Assembly: GCA_949592205.1 (NCBI GenBank)
Contig: CATIUR010000003.1
Span: 20,682,501-20,746,500, forward strand
Source of the DNA: Helichrysum umbraculigerum
Taxonomy: Eukaryota; Streptophyta; Magnoliopsida; Asterales; Asteraceae
Direction: 5' to 3'
Length of the DNA: 64,000 nucleotides
Numbering within the stretch: position 1 is the first letter of the stretch; every line of letters begins with the position of its first letter. Positions 19,412 through 31,048 of this stretch are shown here, in pieces. The notes beneath the pieces are model-generated. The model saw only the letters and a list, made by a program, of their open reading frames with translations. It searched no databases and was not told the DNA's origin. Both the position numbers and the translations under genes were made by a program.

Positions 19412-20655
19412 CAACCGCCACTCTTTATACTCGTTAGTATCAAGGAAATGCAATGGTTGCTACATTTTTAAAATAGACGTTGAGTTGAGTCTGTAAACAA
19501 CTTGGGATATGATAGTACATCGAGTGACATGCACAAAATGGAATTTTAAGTTTTATCTTTGATGTGTCAGTAGGTTTATCTGACACACTTAAAACTGTTT
19601 TTATGAAAATTGTCTTCATCATGCGATGTACCGGTAGGCATGATACACACCTGTCTCTGGGTTATTAAGAAATCATTTAAATATGTGTCTATTATCTTGT
19701 GGTAAACTCCGTATGATGTACGACTCAATGTCTTAATTCCTTAACGTAGCTTAACATATTTCTATCTTTGGAACTTTTATCTGAAATCATTTGGGAGTTT
19801 ATGCTGGTTGTTGCCTCTGTTGTACGAAAGTACAGAACTGGTAACAGTTACTATAAACTTGGGGTTAAGCAATTACAGGTCAATGCACTTGAAAAATCTT
19901 AATGATACTGAACAAGGTCGCTGTTTGGGAAACTCCAAATCCAGTTTGACTGCGATCGGTTTTGCTTAATCCTAAATCATACTAACCAAGGTCGCTGTTT
20001 GGGAAACTCCAACTTCAGTTTGACTGCGATTGGTTGTGATTATACTTGAATCATGTTAGGTTGCTTTGCTGTACTTCTGTACTGACCTGTCAACTCTAGC
20101 CTGATTCTTAAAAATGATCTTTCTTTATTCTTTCTAAATATGGAAACTATGTTATTGTCTAGAGTATAGGGGTATATCAATGGTGGGTGCCACAGAGACT
20201 TATACATTCTAACAATAAAAGGTTAACTCCACAAACTCGGTTGTAACATGCTTAAGTGGATAAACAATATCGATAATCGTCTTGAAATAATTTTTATAAA
20301 ACGTGTTTTAAATGTGCCACGTAAATTTAAAGTGGACAAACATACTGATAATCAAAATAACACTTTCTATTCCTAATAATTGCATGTTATTTCGGTATGA
20401 TCCCTAACCAGTATCTCAACTCCGTCACCAAAACGATTTTATAAATTTCTCGCTTTTAGTTGTATTTGTTTCTTTTATTTTATGTTTATATTTAGTTTTA
20501 TCTCTTTAATATTCTTTAAATTGTATCTTTTCTTTTTAATTTTTTTTAGTCACAAATCATCTTCTATGCGAAAATTCTAAAATCAAAATCCGAATCGGCA
20601 CAAAAATCGTTTTTTTTTTTTTTTTTTCTTGAAAATTTCTGATTTGTGTTCCGTG
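19411..20655 (+). ncRNA. Conserved non-coding module after pol, with two hairpins
   Basis: There is no reading frame. Hairpin 1 (19,821-19,834) is TGTAC, loop GAAA, GTACA, inside CCTCTGT...GAACTGG. Hairpin 2 (20,071-20,082) is GTAC, TTCT, GTAC, followed by TGACCTGTCA. Between them an approximately 74-base unit with AAGGTCGCTGTTTGGGAAAC occurs twice. Downstream is AAGTGGATAAACAATATCGA. The second copy (from 28,908) is nearly the same, and hairpin 1 and these landmarks reappear in the gypsy element at 60,580-60,910. A structured RNA with a role in the element's life cycle is inferred, not shown. Confidence 0.55.
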
Positions 20656-21567
20656 CGACACAACCACTGTGTCGTACTCCTGTTATACGACACAAAATCT
20701 ATGTCGTATAAGTCAGTTTTGTTTGTGTCGTATACTATGTCGTATGCGGGTCAGGGATAACTATTCACAACATACGACATAATCATTTACGTTTTCAAAT
20801 CTTTCACGACACAAACTATACGACATAAAGGCGATTTTGCGACACAAGCATTTTTCGATCGGGTTCGTGATTTCGAAGGCTTTTCTTCGCGTTTTGTTGC
20901 TCGATTCTTGGTCATCATCTGTTAGCGCATCCTTAGGTATAATTCTTTCGTGTTTTTATCGCGTATTATGTCCTGTATTCGATCGACCCGTATTACGTTT
21001 TTAGGGTTTCGGTTTTTCGTTAAATTATTTAGGGTTTAGGGGTTATTAGGGTTAGATAAATACATATTATTGATCCTCTGTTGTGTACGAACCCTAGGGT
21101 ATGTCTGGATTTTGAAAACCCCAAAAATGTTTCATCGATCGAATCTGGGTTTGCTTTGCTGTTCATCTTTGCGACATAACATACGACATAGTCGTTATGT
21201 CGCATAGATACTTGGTTTTTATGTCGTATTGATACCCGGTTCTTATGTCGTATCTTTATACGACACAAACGTTATGTCGTACCCACTTGATACGACACAC
21301 CATACGACACAGCGACTATGTCGCATTCGAGATTAATTTCTCATTTATTGCTAAATGCAGGGGAAATGCTGTCCGCGTGACACGTGTCATACGACACAAT
21401 GCTTATGTCGTATTATTCTTATACGACACAGTCCTTATGTCGTATGAACCTCATGCGACACAACTGTTGTGTCGCAGAACTTTTGTAAAAATAAAACGCG
21501 AATTATTTTTTGGTACTAACGCTAACGCATTTCGAGTTTTGGCTGTATTACTGTTATTTTTGTAGAA
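20656..21567 (+). promoter_or_regulatory. ORF3 leader: CGACACA motif clusters, teloboxes, possible intron
   Basis: Two clusters of the family motif (20,656-20,845 and 21,168-21,477) flank a stretch that looks like a plant gene leader. That stretch has TTAGGGTTT repeats (telobox type) at about 21,000-21,100. It also has a possible donor CTTAG|GTATAATT (20,937) and possible acceptors AAATGCAG (21,360) and TTTTTGTAG|AAATGG (21,565) directly at the ORF3 start. An internal promoter or a spliced subgenomic RNA for ORF3 would fit. The second copy keeps these features. Confidence 0.5.
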
Positions 21568-24231
21568 ATGGCTGAACAACCTGCTCAAGCTGCTCCAGCT
21601 GCTCCAGCACTCCCAGAGATCGATATCTCTAAATACTTCTGGGAGCCTCGTCACAACATTGTGGCGTTCATGAATACAACGGTCGAGACTTCCCGCCCGT
21701 ATCGCCCAATGATCGCATTTCTTCAACGCTCGCGTATTTACAAAGCTATCACTGCAGATACTCGGATCCTGACAAATCACATTACCGAGTTTTGGGATAA
21801 TGCAGTGGTAAACTATGATGAAGCTGATACTAGGATCATTTCTACTGTCCGCGGCCGCCAAGTCATCTTTTCTGAGCAGCTTATTCGAGATTTCTTCGAA
21901 TTCGGTGATAATTCTGACATGATCACCCAGTTTTCTTCAGCTGCTATTGCTCAGGGCATGCGATCGATTGGTTATCAGGACATTCCAGTTGATCAGTACA
22001 AGAAAACCTATATGACAAAGGTTTGGAGGTATCTGGCTCACATCGTCATTGTGTGCTTATCCAGTCGCAAGGCAGGTCTAGAAGGGATGAAATTTGCGAC
22101 TGCCTCTGCTATTCTTGCCCTGATATACAACAAGCCCTTCAACTTCTCAGGCTATATCTTCAGGGGTTTTGTGAACAACGCTTTGGATAATAAAGACAAA
22201 TGGGCGTTGTATCCCCGATTCACTCAGCTGTTACTCAACCATTTGCACTCGGATCTTCCAGTGATCAACTCTTTTACCTACGCGCAAACGCCGATGAATA
22301 CCAGAATTTATACTGCTTGTACAAAGTTTGCGAAGTCAGGCGAAGCACCGGAACGTGAGGTTGCGTTGTTCGGTCACATTGTGGATCCTGATTATGTACC
22401 TCCTCCAGGCGAACAATTTAATGATCCACCTGCTCAGCAACCTCAAATCCCGAGGCCCCCAGTACAACAGCCTCCGGTTCAGCAGCCACCCGTTCAACAG
22501 CCTCCCGTTCAACAACCTCCAGCTCAACAACCGCCAGTTCAGCCTGTTGTAGCTGATCCAGAGTTGGTAGATCTTGATCTTGAGATCGATAATTATCAGC
22601 CTTCTTCTCCACCCCCTTAATCTTCCACCCGAGGAAAAAGGCCTCGAGATGTTTCTGACATTGCTGATTTGAATCCTCTGGTCAGACGTTCCCGCACTTC
22701 CACTTCCACATCTTCTGAGCCCCCAAGGACTGAAACTCCAATCACTCCTCATCCAGCTGTCATTCAGGAGCTCCTGTCAAAGATTGAAAAGATGCAGCAG
22801 ACTATGGAAGCTCAAGCATCAGTTTCTGAAGCTCAGGATGCTAGGATCTCTCGCTTGGAGAAAGAGAATGAAGAATTGAAGACAAAGGTTCTGCAGCTGG
22901 AAACCCAAGCTATTGCTTCGGGGGAGACAGCCCAACCGGCCTTAGAATCAATTCCTAGGGTTTCCGCCGAAGGCGAAGAAAATGTAAATCCTGAAAATGT
23001 AAATGCTTCTGAAATTAATGAAACAACTCTTATTCTTGAGTATATTATTGAGCAACCAGGGCAACCAAAACCGTTAGCTGTAGATTACACGTATTGTAAT
23101 CTGACTTACTTTCAATCTGCGGTTGACGATGACGATCGTGCGCCTGAAGAACATTTTGACTTCAACTCAGCTGATAATGACGATGATGTTGATGTTGAAC
23201 AAGAAGAGCTTAATCCTGATGAAGAATATTCTAATTGTCCAGCCTATCCTCAAGAGGGTGTTGTATTATCGGATTCTTCAGACGATGAGTCAGGGCCATC
23301 GTTCAATTACGTTCCAGGATCTTCTTCTCAACCTGGTCCTGCTCAAGAATCTTCTGCACCCTCCAGTTCTTCACAAGCACAACCTGTCCCTGTTCGAGAA
23401 ACGACAAATTACAATGACATTTTCCCTCTTGATACATCTGAATGTGTATCTTTTGACAAAGAAATGCCCATTAGAGAAAGGGACAACTGGTTTCCAAAAG
23501 GAAAAAATCCAGAACCTGCTCCAGTTACATGCAAGAAATATCAGGTTGGCGGTAATTATACAGGCCTGATAAAAAGCTGGAAGGTGAGCAAAGGAAGGTT
23601 GATGATTAAAAGGCTTGACGGTATCCAGTACTTTCGTCGATCACTGAGGATATTGAGTACATTGCCAAAGCATGACATCGTTCGTCTTACTCAGCTTCAG
23701 TTGATAAATCCTCACGATGATGGAGTTGCAGATGTTATTCAAAAGGTCATGCGTGAGGAAATTAAACGAAAGAAATACCATTATGTCAAACCAGTACTGG
23801 GTACAAGGTACACGTTCAAGAAGAAGCTCGATCCAAAGACCAAGCAGCCAATTGTAAAAGTTCACTATCCGCCTGCTAAATGTCTGACTGAAATAGCTCT
23901 GGAAACAGTTCCATTCAATCTACTGAAACGTTTTCATTACTGGGAACTGGATGCTCACACTGGCGAAGCCGTCTTAGTTTTTGTACCAGATTCAGAGCCT
24001 CAGACAGGATCTTTGTGGGGTCTACGAAAAGCTAACTTCAGAATATTTGACCCAATGAGCTTGATTAATCTGTCAAGAGATGACATGAAGAAGCTATTCG
24101 ACAATCGGATTCGCTACAATCCAGGAAACGAGTTCAACTCCGTTTTAGCGAAACGATTTCAGAAAATTGTTGATATATGCTTCACCTACGGCATACACGC
24201 TGGTGGAAACTTTCCACCTGGTTGGGTTTGA
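21568..24231 (+). pseudogene. Sirevirus ORF3 (env-like position), one nonsense codon
   Basis: This additional ORF after pol would be about 887 residues. A single TAA at 22,618-22,620 (codon 351) breaks it; the second copy has GAA there. The N-terminal 260 or so residues form a conserved domain (HNIVAFMNT, FLQRSRIYKAIT, EFWDNAV). Then come Pro-Gln repeats (VQQPPVQQPP, about codons 287-331), a coiled coil (ISRLEKENEELKTKVLQLE), an acidic stretch, and a C-terminal domain (MIKRLDG..YFRRSLRIL). I see no signal peptide or membrane segment, so a viral envelope glycoprotein is unlikely despite the position. The N- and C-terminal motifs recur in the element at 49,228, so this is a real family. Its function is unknown. 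Confidence 0.8.
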
Positions 24232-24274
24232 AGACTGAAGAAAATTGAAGATTTTTCGAAGACCAAGCTGAAGA

Positions 24275-24286
24275 CACGGGGGAGTT
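24275..24286 (+). promoter_or_regulatory. Polypurine tract before the middle LTR
   Basis: ACACGGGGGAG lies a few bases before the TGTTGG start of the LTR, the place where plus-strand DNA synthesis is primed. The same tract precedes the right LTR at about 33,756-33,765. Confidence 0.75.
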
Positions 24287-24815
24287 TGTTGGTACATCAA
24301 TGTGTGTCTGTCAGTTGGTCTCAGTCTGTAATCGTGTCGAAATTGTAATTACGTTTTGAATTGTTTTAGTTCTAGTTTATTTACAGTTTCTGTCATCATG
24401 CGACACAAGCACTGTGTCGCAGAAGCATTCTATGCGACACAAGGCTTGTGTCGCAGAATCATCTCATGCGACACAATGCTTATGTCGCATAAGCCTTCAT
24501 GCGACACAAAGCTTGTGTCGCATACAGTTTGGTCCAGGCTATAAATAGAAACTCGCCAGTTTCTGTTTATCAAGCCAAAAACAGAAAACACACACATAAC
24601 ACCTCCAAACTCAGAGAGAAAAATACTAGTTTGTGTTATTTTGATTATTGTGTGTTTGTCAAAGTGTATGTATTGTTACCATCTAGTTATATACAAAGTT
24701 ATACACTTGTGTTTTGGTCATTTACTTGTGAACTTCTAGCATATCTTGTGTGTTTAATTTCCGCTTTTATAGACAAGTTTAAGCTACTCGATTTGGTCCG
24801 TATACGGAACCTACA
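24287..24815 (+). repeat. Middle LTR, diverged from the outer pair
   Basis: It begins TGTTGGTACATC and ends GGAACCTACA like the outer LTRs, has the TATA box (near 24,540) and four GCGACACAA palindromes. By eye it is only about 80 percent identical to them. Upstream it is a proper 3' LTR with a polypurine tract. Downstream it joins directly to the middle of gag with no leader or primer-binding site. Confidence 0.85.
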
Positions 24816-25467
24816 AAACATTAAGCCTTAACATCACATCCTTACTACTGAAATAGATGATGAAACTTTTCAAATGAATACTAAGGTTAAGGCTGAACAT
24901 AAAAGGAAAGATTTACAGAATACTAATGACAAATCAATTAAGAATTCTGTTAAACCTTCTGTTTCACATTCTGGGGCATCCACTTCAACATGCTCACATA
25001 AGTTACCTGTCTCACCTCAATTTTTAGGCAGTAACGACCGAACCTTTAAGGAAAGACGATCATGTTTCTACTGCAAGAAACAAGGTCACTTGATTAATCA
25101 ATGCCCGTTGCTCTTGAGAAAGAAGTTTTCAAAAGGTGTTCCCAGAAATTCTGTTTACAAAAATTCATCTGTTAAATCTTTTTCAAAGAAGGGTTCACTT
25201 TCTCATACTTCTATCCCGAAAGTTAATGCTGCTAGGCCTAGTAAACCTCTGGTTAAACAGCCTGACAATGTTAACAAGCAACCCACTATTGTTCCTGTGA
25301 AAATTTGGAGACCAAAAGAGTCGTTAAATGACTCATCATCAAGTAATACTGCATCAGGAATTGCACCTGATTTATTGAAAAACAAAGTTTTAACTTATGT
25401 AGTTATTATTGATGAGGTCTCTGGAGTACCCAAGTCTGTAAAGGCCTGGGCCTCCATTTCTAACTAA
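24816..25467 (+). pseudogene. gag: 5'-deleted gag, second copy
   Basis: Starting immediately after the middle LTR, the sequence matches the last fifth of the first gag from about 15,290 on. It covers the second zinc knuckle (CFYCKKQGHLINQC) and the C-terminal tail, and ends at the same TAA. The capsid region, first knuckle and leader are absent. The junction falls at AAACAT, so LTR end and gag interior are fused. It cannot make a working gag. Confidence 0.85.
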
Positions 25468-25491
25468 CTCTCTCTCTATGTTGTGCTGTAG

Positions 25492-28400
25492 CAGTCAGAT
25501 CATATACAAAGAAGTAAATGGTATGTGGATAGTGGCTGCTCACGGCACATGACTGGTGATATGTCTCTTCTGTCTGATGTGAAACCATATCGCGGAGGAC
25601 ATGTTGCTTTTGCGGGAGATACAGGTGGTAACATAACGGGTCAGGGTACACTTTCTAATGGGCAAGTGAGTTTTGATAAAGTGAACTATGTCGAGGAACT
25701 GCAACACAATCTGATCAGTGTTTCTCAAGTCTGCGACAAGAAGTTCACTACAGCATTTACAGATGTTGAATGTTTAATTTTGAAACCGGGATTTGTTATT
25801 CCCGAGGAATGGGTGTTACTGAGAGCACCCCGTGTACGCAACTCGTACATTTTGGATATGCAAACTGTGATTACCAAGGAGCATACTTGTTTGCTATCAA
25901 AAGCATCTTCTAAAGATTCACTGCTTTGGCACAGACGAATGGGACATATTCATTTTCGCAGAATGAATTATCTTGTTAATAATGATCTTGTGTTAGGCGT
26001 GCCTAAAAAATCATTCTTAACAGATGATGAATGCGTTTCCTGTCTCAAAGGGAAACAACACAAGAAGTTCCATAAGTCTAAGCAGGTGAACTCTATTGAA
26101 TCTCCATTGGAGCTGCTTCACATGGATTTGTTCGGTCCTGTGAATAAGAAAAGTATTGGAGGAAAATCATACTGTCTGGTTGTTACTGATGATTACTCAA
26201 GGTTTTCTTGGGTATATTTCTTAGCTAGAAAGGATGAAACAGCTGATACTTTAACCTACTTGTTCGACAGACTGGAAAATCTGTGTAATCTGAAAATCAA
26301 GAAACTGCGCAGTGATAATGGAACCGAATTCAAGAACAAGACCTTGGAAATGTATTGTCTTCGAAATGGAATCTTTCATCAGTTTAGTGCTGCTCGTACT
26401 CCTCAGCAAAATGAAGTAGCTGAAAGAAAGAATAGGACAATCATTGAGACAGCAAGAACCATGTTGTCTGATGCGCATCTGCCTACCACTTTTTGGGCAG
26501 AAGCTGTTAACACTGCCTGCTATGTGTTAAATAGGGTTTCGATTGTTAAAAAGCGAAAGAAAACATGTTATGAATTGCTGAATAATCGCAAACCAAATTT
26601 GAAGTTTCTTGAGCCTTTCGGGTGTCCTTGCACAATCTTAATTACTAAGGACTGGTAGGCAAATTTGATGAAAAAGCAGTCGATGGGTTATTTTTGGGAT
26701 ATTCTGTGAACTCGCCGAATAAAAGAGTTTTCAACAAGTCTACTGGGAGAATAGAGGAACATTTTGAAGTAAGGTTTATGAAATATACTGATTCTCCGAA
26801 AGGCAAGGGACCTGAGTCCTTGTTTGAGTATGATAAGTTGGTGGACTCTTTCAATCTTCCCAAATTTAGTGAAGAAGAACTAGTGGTGTCTCTACTTCAT
26901 GGATTGGATCTTTCTTCTGACGACTCAATCTCCAATTCTAGAGTAGTACCTCCAGAGAATATTGTCAATGATGACAATCCCTCCGATGTTGATCAAGTGG
27001 CCTCTGAATCTAATCCTCAAACTGAAACCGATATTGTCATACCAATTGACAATGAGGGTACTGCCACTGATAGCTCAGTTGAAATTGAAAATCCAGGAGG
27101 TGATCTGTCAAATTTGGATTCGATCATTGTGCCTGATCCGATTCCTCAGCTTAGAATTCATTCTACTCACCCCACTGAAAATATCATTGGTGAGCTTCAA
27201 CGAGGTGTTTTAACTAGGCATCAAACTGCTGCTAATGAAGTCCGTGAAGAATCTTCATCTGCTAATTTTGCCTGTGTTGAAGAAGAATTGGAAGAATGCT
27301 TCTTGTCTCAGCATGAACCAAAGAAAATTGCTGAAGCTTTGAAAGATCCATACTGGGTTGAGGCTATGCAGGAAGAATTGAATCAATTCAAAAAGCTTGA
27401 TGTCTGGGAGTTGGTTCCTTTACCAAAAGATGTCGATCCAATTGGAACTCGCTGGGTATATCGTGTGAAAAAGGATGACAGAGGCGTAGTTATTCGGAAT
27501 AAGGGTTGTTCAAGGTTTTACTCAGATTGAGGGTTTAGACTATGATGATGTGTTTGCTCCAGTTGCAAGATTGGAATCCATTCGCATTTTTCTGGCTTAT
27601 GCGACATTTAAAGGTTTTCGGGTTTATCAACTCGATGTCAAGAGCGCATTTCTGTATGGAGAGGTTCTGAAGGATGTGTATGTCTTGCAACCTCCTGGTT
27701 TTGAAGATCAAAACCATCCTGATTATGTGTGCAAGTTAGGCAAAGCATTATATGGTCTTCATCAAGCTCCAAGAGCTTGGTATGCGATTTTGGCAAATCA
27801 TCTCACGAGAAATGGCTTCTCACGAGGTCAAATTGACAGCACTCTCTTCATAAAAAGGGTTGGAAAAGATTTGTTACTTGTGCAGGTTTACGTGGACGAC
27901 ATCATATTTGGTTCAACAAATGATTCTTTGTGCAGAGACTTCGAGAAGATTATGAAGTCCGAGTTTGAGATGAGTGCCATGGGAGAACTTAAGTTCTTTC
28001 TAGGTGTACAGGTTGAGCAGTCTGACAAGGGTTTCTACATTCATCAGTCCAAATATGTCAATGACATGTTGACTCGGTATGAACTCCATGACTGTAAGCC
28101 ATATGGTACTCCCATTGAAACTGATCACAAACTCGGACCCGCTGAACATGAAGAAGATTGCAAGGAGCGGGACTATCGTTCTATGATAGGTTCACTGATA
28201 TATCTCACTGCATCCAGACCAGATATTGTGTTTGCTGTGTCTATCTGTTCCAGATATCAAGCAAAGCCCAAGGTTTCTCACATGAAGGTTGTGAAGCCAA
28301 TTTTTGGTTACCTCAAATATAGACCATCACTTGGTCTATGGTACTCGAATGAGAAAAATTTCGCTCTCACTTCCTATTCTGATTCTGATTATGGCGGCTG

Positions 28401-28842
28401 CAATTCGGATAAAAAGTCAACTACAGGAGGATGCCAATATCTCGGTTCTCGATTAGTGTCTTGGCAATGTAAGAAGCAAACAACAGTTTCCACCTCAACA
28501 GCGGAAGCTGAATACATTGTTGCTGCAAGCTGTTGTTCACAGATTTTGTGGATTCAACATCAATTGCGTGACTATGGGTTACTTCTTACTTTGACTCCTA
28601 TTCATATTGATAATACTTCTGCTATATCTATTATTCGCAATCCCGTTCAACACTCTAAGACCAAGCACATAGAGATTAGGTTTCACTTCATACGAGATTG
28701 CTATGAGAAACATTTAATTGACCTCATTCACATAGATACCCTTAAGCAAAAAGCCGACTTATTCACAAAAGCATTTTCGCGTGCTCGTTTCGACGAACTT
28801 GTGGATATGATAGGGATGATTTCCCTTGATCTCAAGAAATGA
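25492..28842 (+). pseudogene. pol: Sirevirus pol, second copy, two frameshifts
   Basis: This is homologous to the first pol along its whole length and about 97 percent identical by eye. A one-base loss at about 26,653 shifts frame in the integrase C-terminus. An eight-base loss after 27,503 shifts frame in the RT N-terminus, at the KARLV motif. The protease DSG, integrase D-D-E, RT YVDD and RNase H acids are still present in the pieces, but the residue before VAER in the integrase core is E instead of G. The gag-pol junction (TAA, pyrimidine tract, TGTAG|CAG) is conserved. It is a dead copy that could use proteins from the first copy. Confidence 0.9.
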
Positions 28843-31048
28843 TTTGTGACTTAATTTCTGTACAGTTTATTTGCTTTATTGTTTTAATTTCAAAAAAAAA
28901 AAAAAAAGGCAACCGCCACTCTTTATACTCGTTAGTATCAAGGAAATGCAATGGTTGCTACATTTTTAAAATATACGTTGAAGTTGAGTCTGTAAACAAC
29001 TTGGGATATGATAGTACATCGGGTGACATGCACAAAATGGAATTTTAAGGTTTATCTTTGATGTGTCAGTAGGTTTATCTGACACACTTAAAACAGTTTT
29101 TATGAAAATTGTCTTCATCATGCGATGTACTAGTAGGCATGATACACACCGGTCTTTGGGTTATTAAGAAGTCATTTAAATATGTGTCTACTATCTTGTG
29201 GTAAACACCGTGTGATGTACGACTCAATGTCTTAATTCCTTAGCGTAGCTTAACATATTTCTATCTTTGGAACTTCTATCTGAAATTATTTGGGAGTTTA
29301 TGCTGGTTGTTGCCTCTGTTGTACGTAAGTACAGAACTGGTAACAGTTATTATAAACTTGGGGTTAAGCAAATACAGGTCAATGCACTTAAAAATCTTGA
29401 AGATACTGAACAAGGTCGCTGTTTGGGAAACTCCAAATTCAGTTTGACTGCGATCGGTTTTTGCTTAATCCTAAATCACACTAAACAAGGTCGCTGTTTG
29501 GGAAAAACCTACTTCAGTTTGACTACGATTGGTTTTGATTATACTTGAATCACGTTAGGTTGCTTTGCTGTACTTCCGTACTGACCTGTCAACTCTAGCC
29601 TGATTCTTAAAAATGATCTTTCTTTATTCTTTCTAAATATGGAAACTATGTTTTTGTCTGGGTTATAGGGGTATATCAATGGTGGGGGCCACAGAGAACT
29701 ATTCATTCTAACAATAAAATGTTAACTCCACAGACTCGGATGTAACATGCTTAAGTGGACAAACAATATCGGTAATCGTCTTGAAATAATTTTTATAAAA
29801 GGTGTTTTAAATGTGCCACGTAAATTTAAAGTGGACAAATATACTGATAATCGAAATAACACTTACTATTCCTAATAATTGCATGTTATTTCGGTATGAT
29901 CCCTAACCAGAATCTCAACTCCGTCACCAAAAAGATTTTATAAATTTTTCGCTTTTAGTTGTATTTGTTTCTTATCTTTTATGTTTATATTTAGTTTTAT
30001 CTCTTTAATATTCTTTAAATTGTATTTTTCCTTTTTATTTTATTTTCTAAGTCACAAGTCATCTTCTTTGCGAAAATTCTAAAATCAAAATCCGAATCGG
30101 CATCGAAATCAATTTTTTTAATCTTCAAAATTTTGCTATGTGTTCTGTGCGACACAACCACTGTGTCGTACTCAAGTTATACGAAACAACACTTGTGTCG
30201 TATTCGTCTGTTAGTTTGTGTCGTATATAATGTCGTATGCGGGTCACTGGTTAACTATTCACATCATACGACATAATCATTTACGTTTTCAAAACTTTCA
30301 CGACACAAAATATACGACACAAAGGCGATTTTGCGACACAATCGATTTTCATTCGGATTCGTGTTTTCGAGGGCTTTTCACCGCGATTTGTTGATCGATT
30401 CTTGTTCATCATCTGTTTGCGCATCTTTAGGTATAATTCTTTCGTGTTTTTATCGCGTATTATGCCTTGAATTCGATCGACCCGTATTACGTTTTTAGGG
30501 TTTCGGTTTTTCGTTAAATTATTTAGGGTTTAGGGGTTATTAGGGTTAGATAAATACATATTATTGATCCCCTGTTGATTGCGAACCCTAGGGTATGCGT
30601 AGATTTTGAAAACCCCAAAATTGTTCATCGATCGAATCTGTGTTTGCTTTGATGTTCATCTTTGCGACATAACATACGACACAACGGTTGTGTCGTATAG
30701 ATTATTGATTTTATGTCGTATTGATTCTTGCTGGTTATGTCGTATTTTTTAAACGACACAAATGTTATGTCGTACCTGTTTTATACGACACAGGGGCTAT
30801 GTCGTATCCGAGATTAATTTCTCAAAAATTGCTAAATGCAGGGGAAATGCTGTCCGCGTGACACGTGTCATACGACACAAGGCTTGTGTCGTAGTGTCCT
30901 TCTACGACACAGTCCTTATGTCGTATGGACCTTTTGCGACACAACTGTTGTGTCGCAGAACATTTGTAAAATTAAAACGCGAATTATTTTTTGGTACTAA
31001 CGCTAACGCATTTCGAGTTTTGGCTGTATTATTGTTATTTTTGTAGAA
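28843..31048 (+). ncRNA. Second copy of the post-pol non-coding module and ORF3 leader
   Basis: The order is the same as after the first pol: a shorter A run (about 16), the conserved module, CGACACA motif clusters (about 30,148-30,335 and 30,663-30,955), telobox-like TTAGGGTTT and the acceptor TTTTTGTAG|AAATGG. Hairpin 1 (29,320-29,333) has loop GTAA instead of GAAA, both of GNRA form. Hairpin 2 (29,570-29,581) has loop TTCC instead of TTCT. Stems are unchanged while loops vary, which is what a selected RNA structure would show. Confidence 0.55.

Noticed and set aside
21000..21060. Interstitial telomere repeat
   Set aside because: TTAGGGTTT words are few and irregular, spaced as in promoter teloboxes and not as a tandem array.
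21568..24231. Envelope glycoprotein gene
   Set aside because: The position fits the env-like ORF of Sireviruses, but no signal peptide, membrane anchor or glycoprotein pattern is visible. I call it ORF3 instead.
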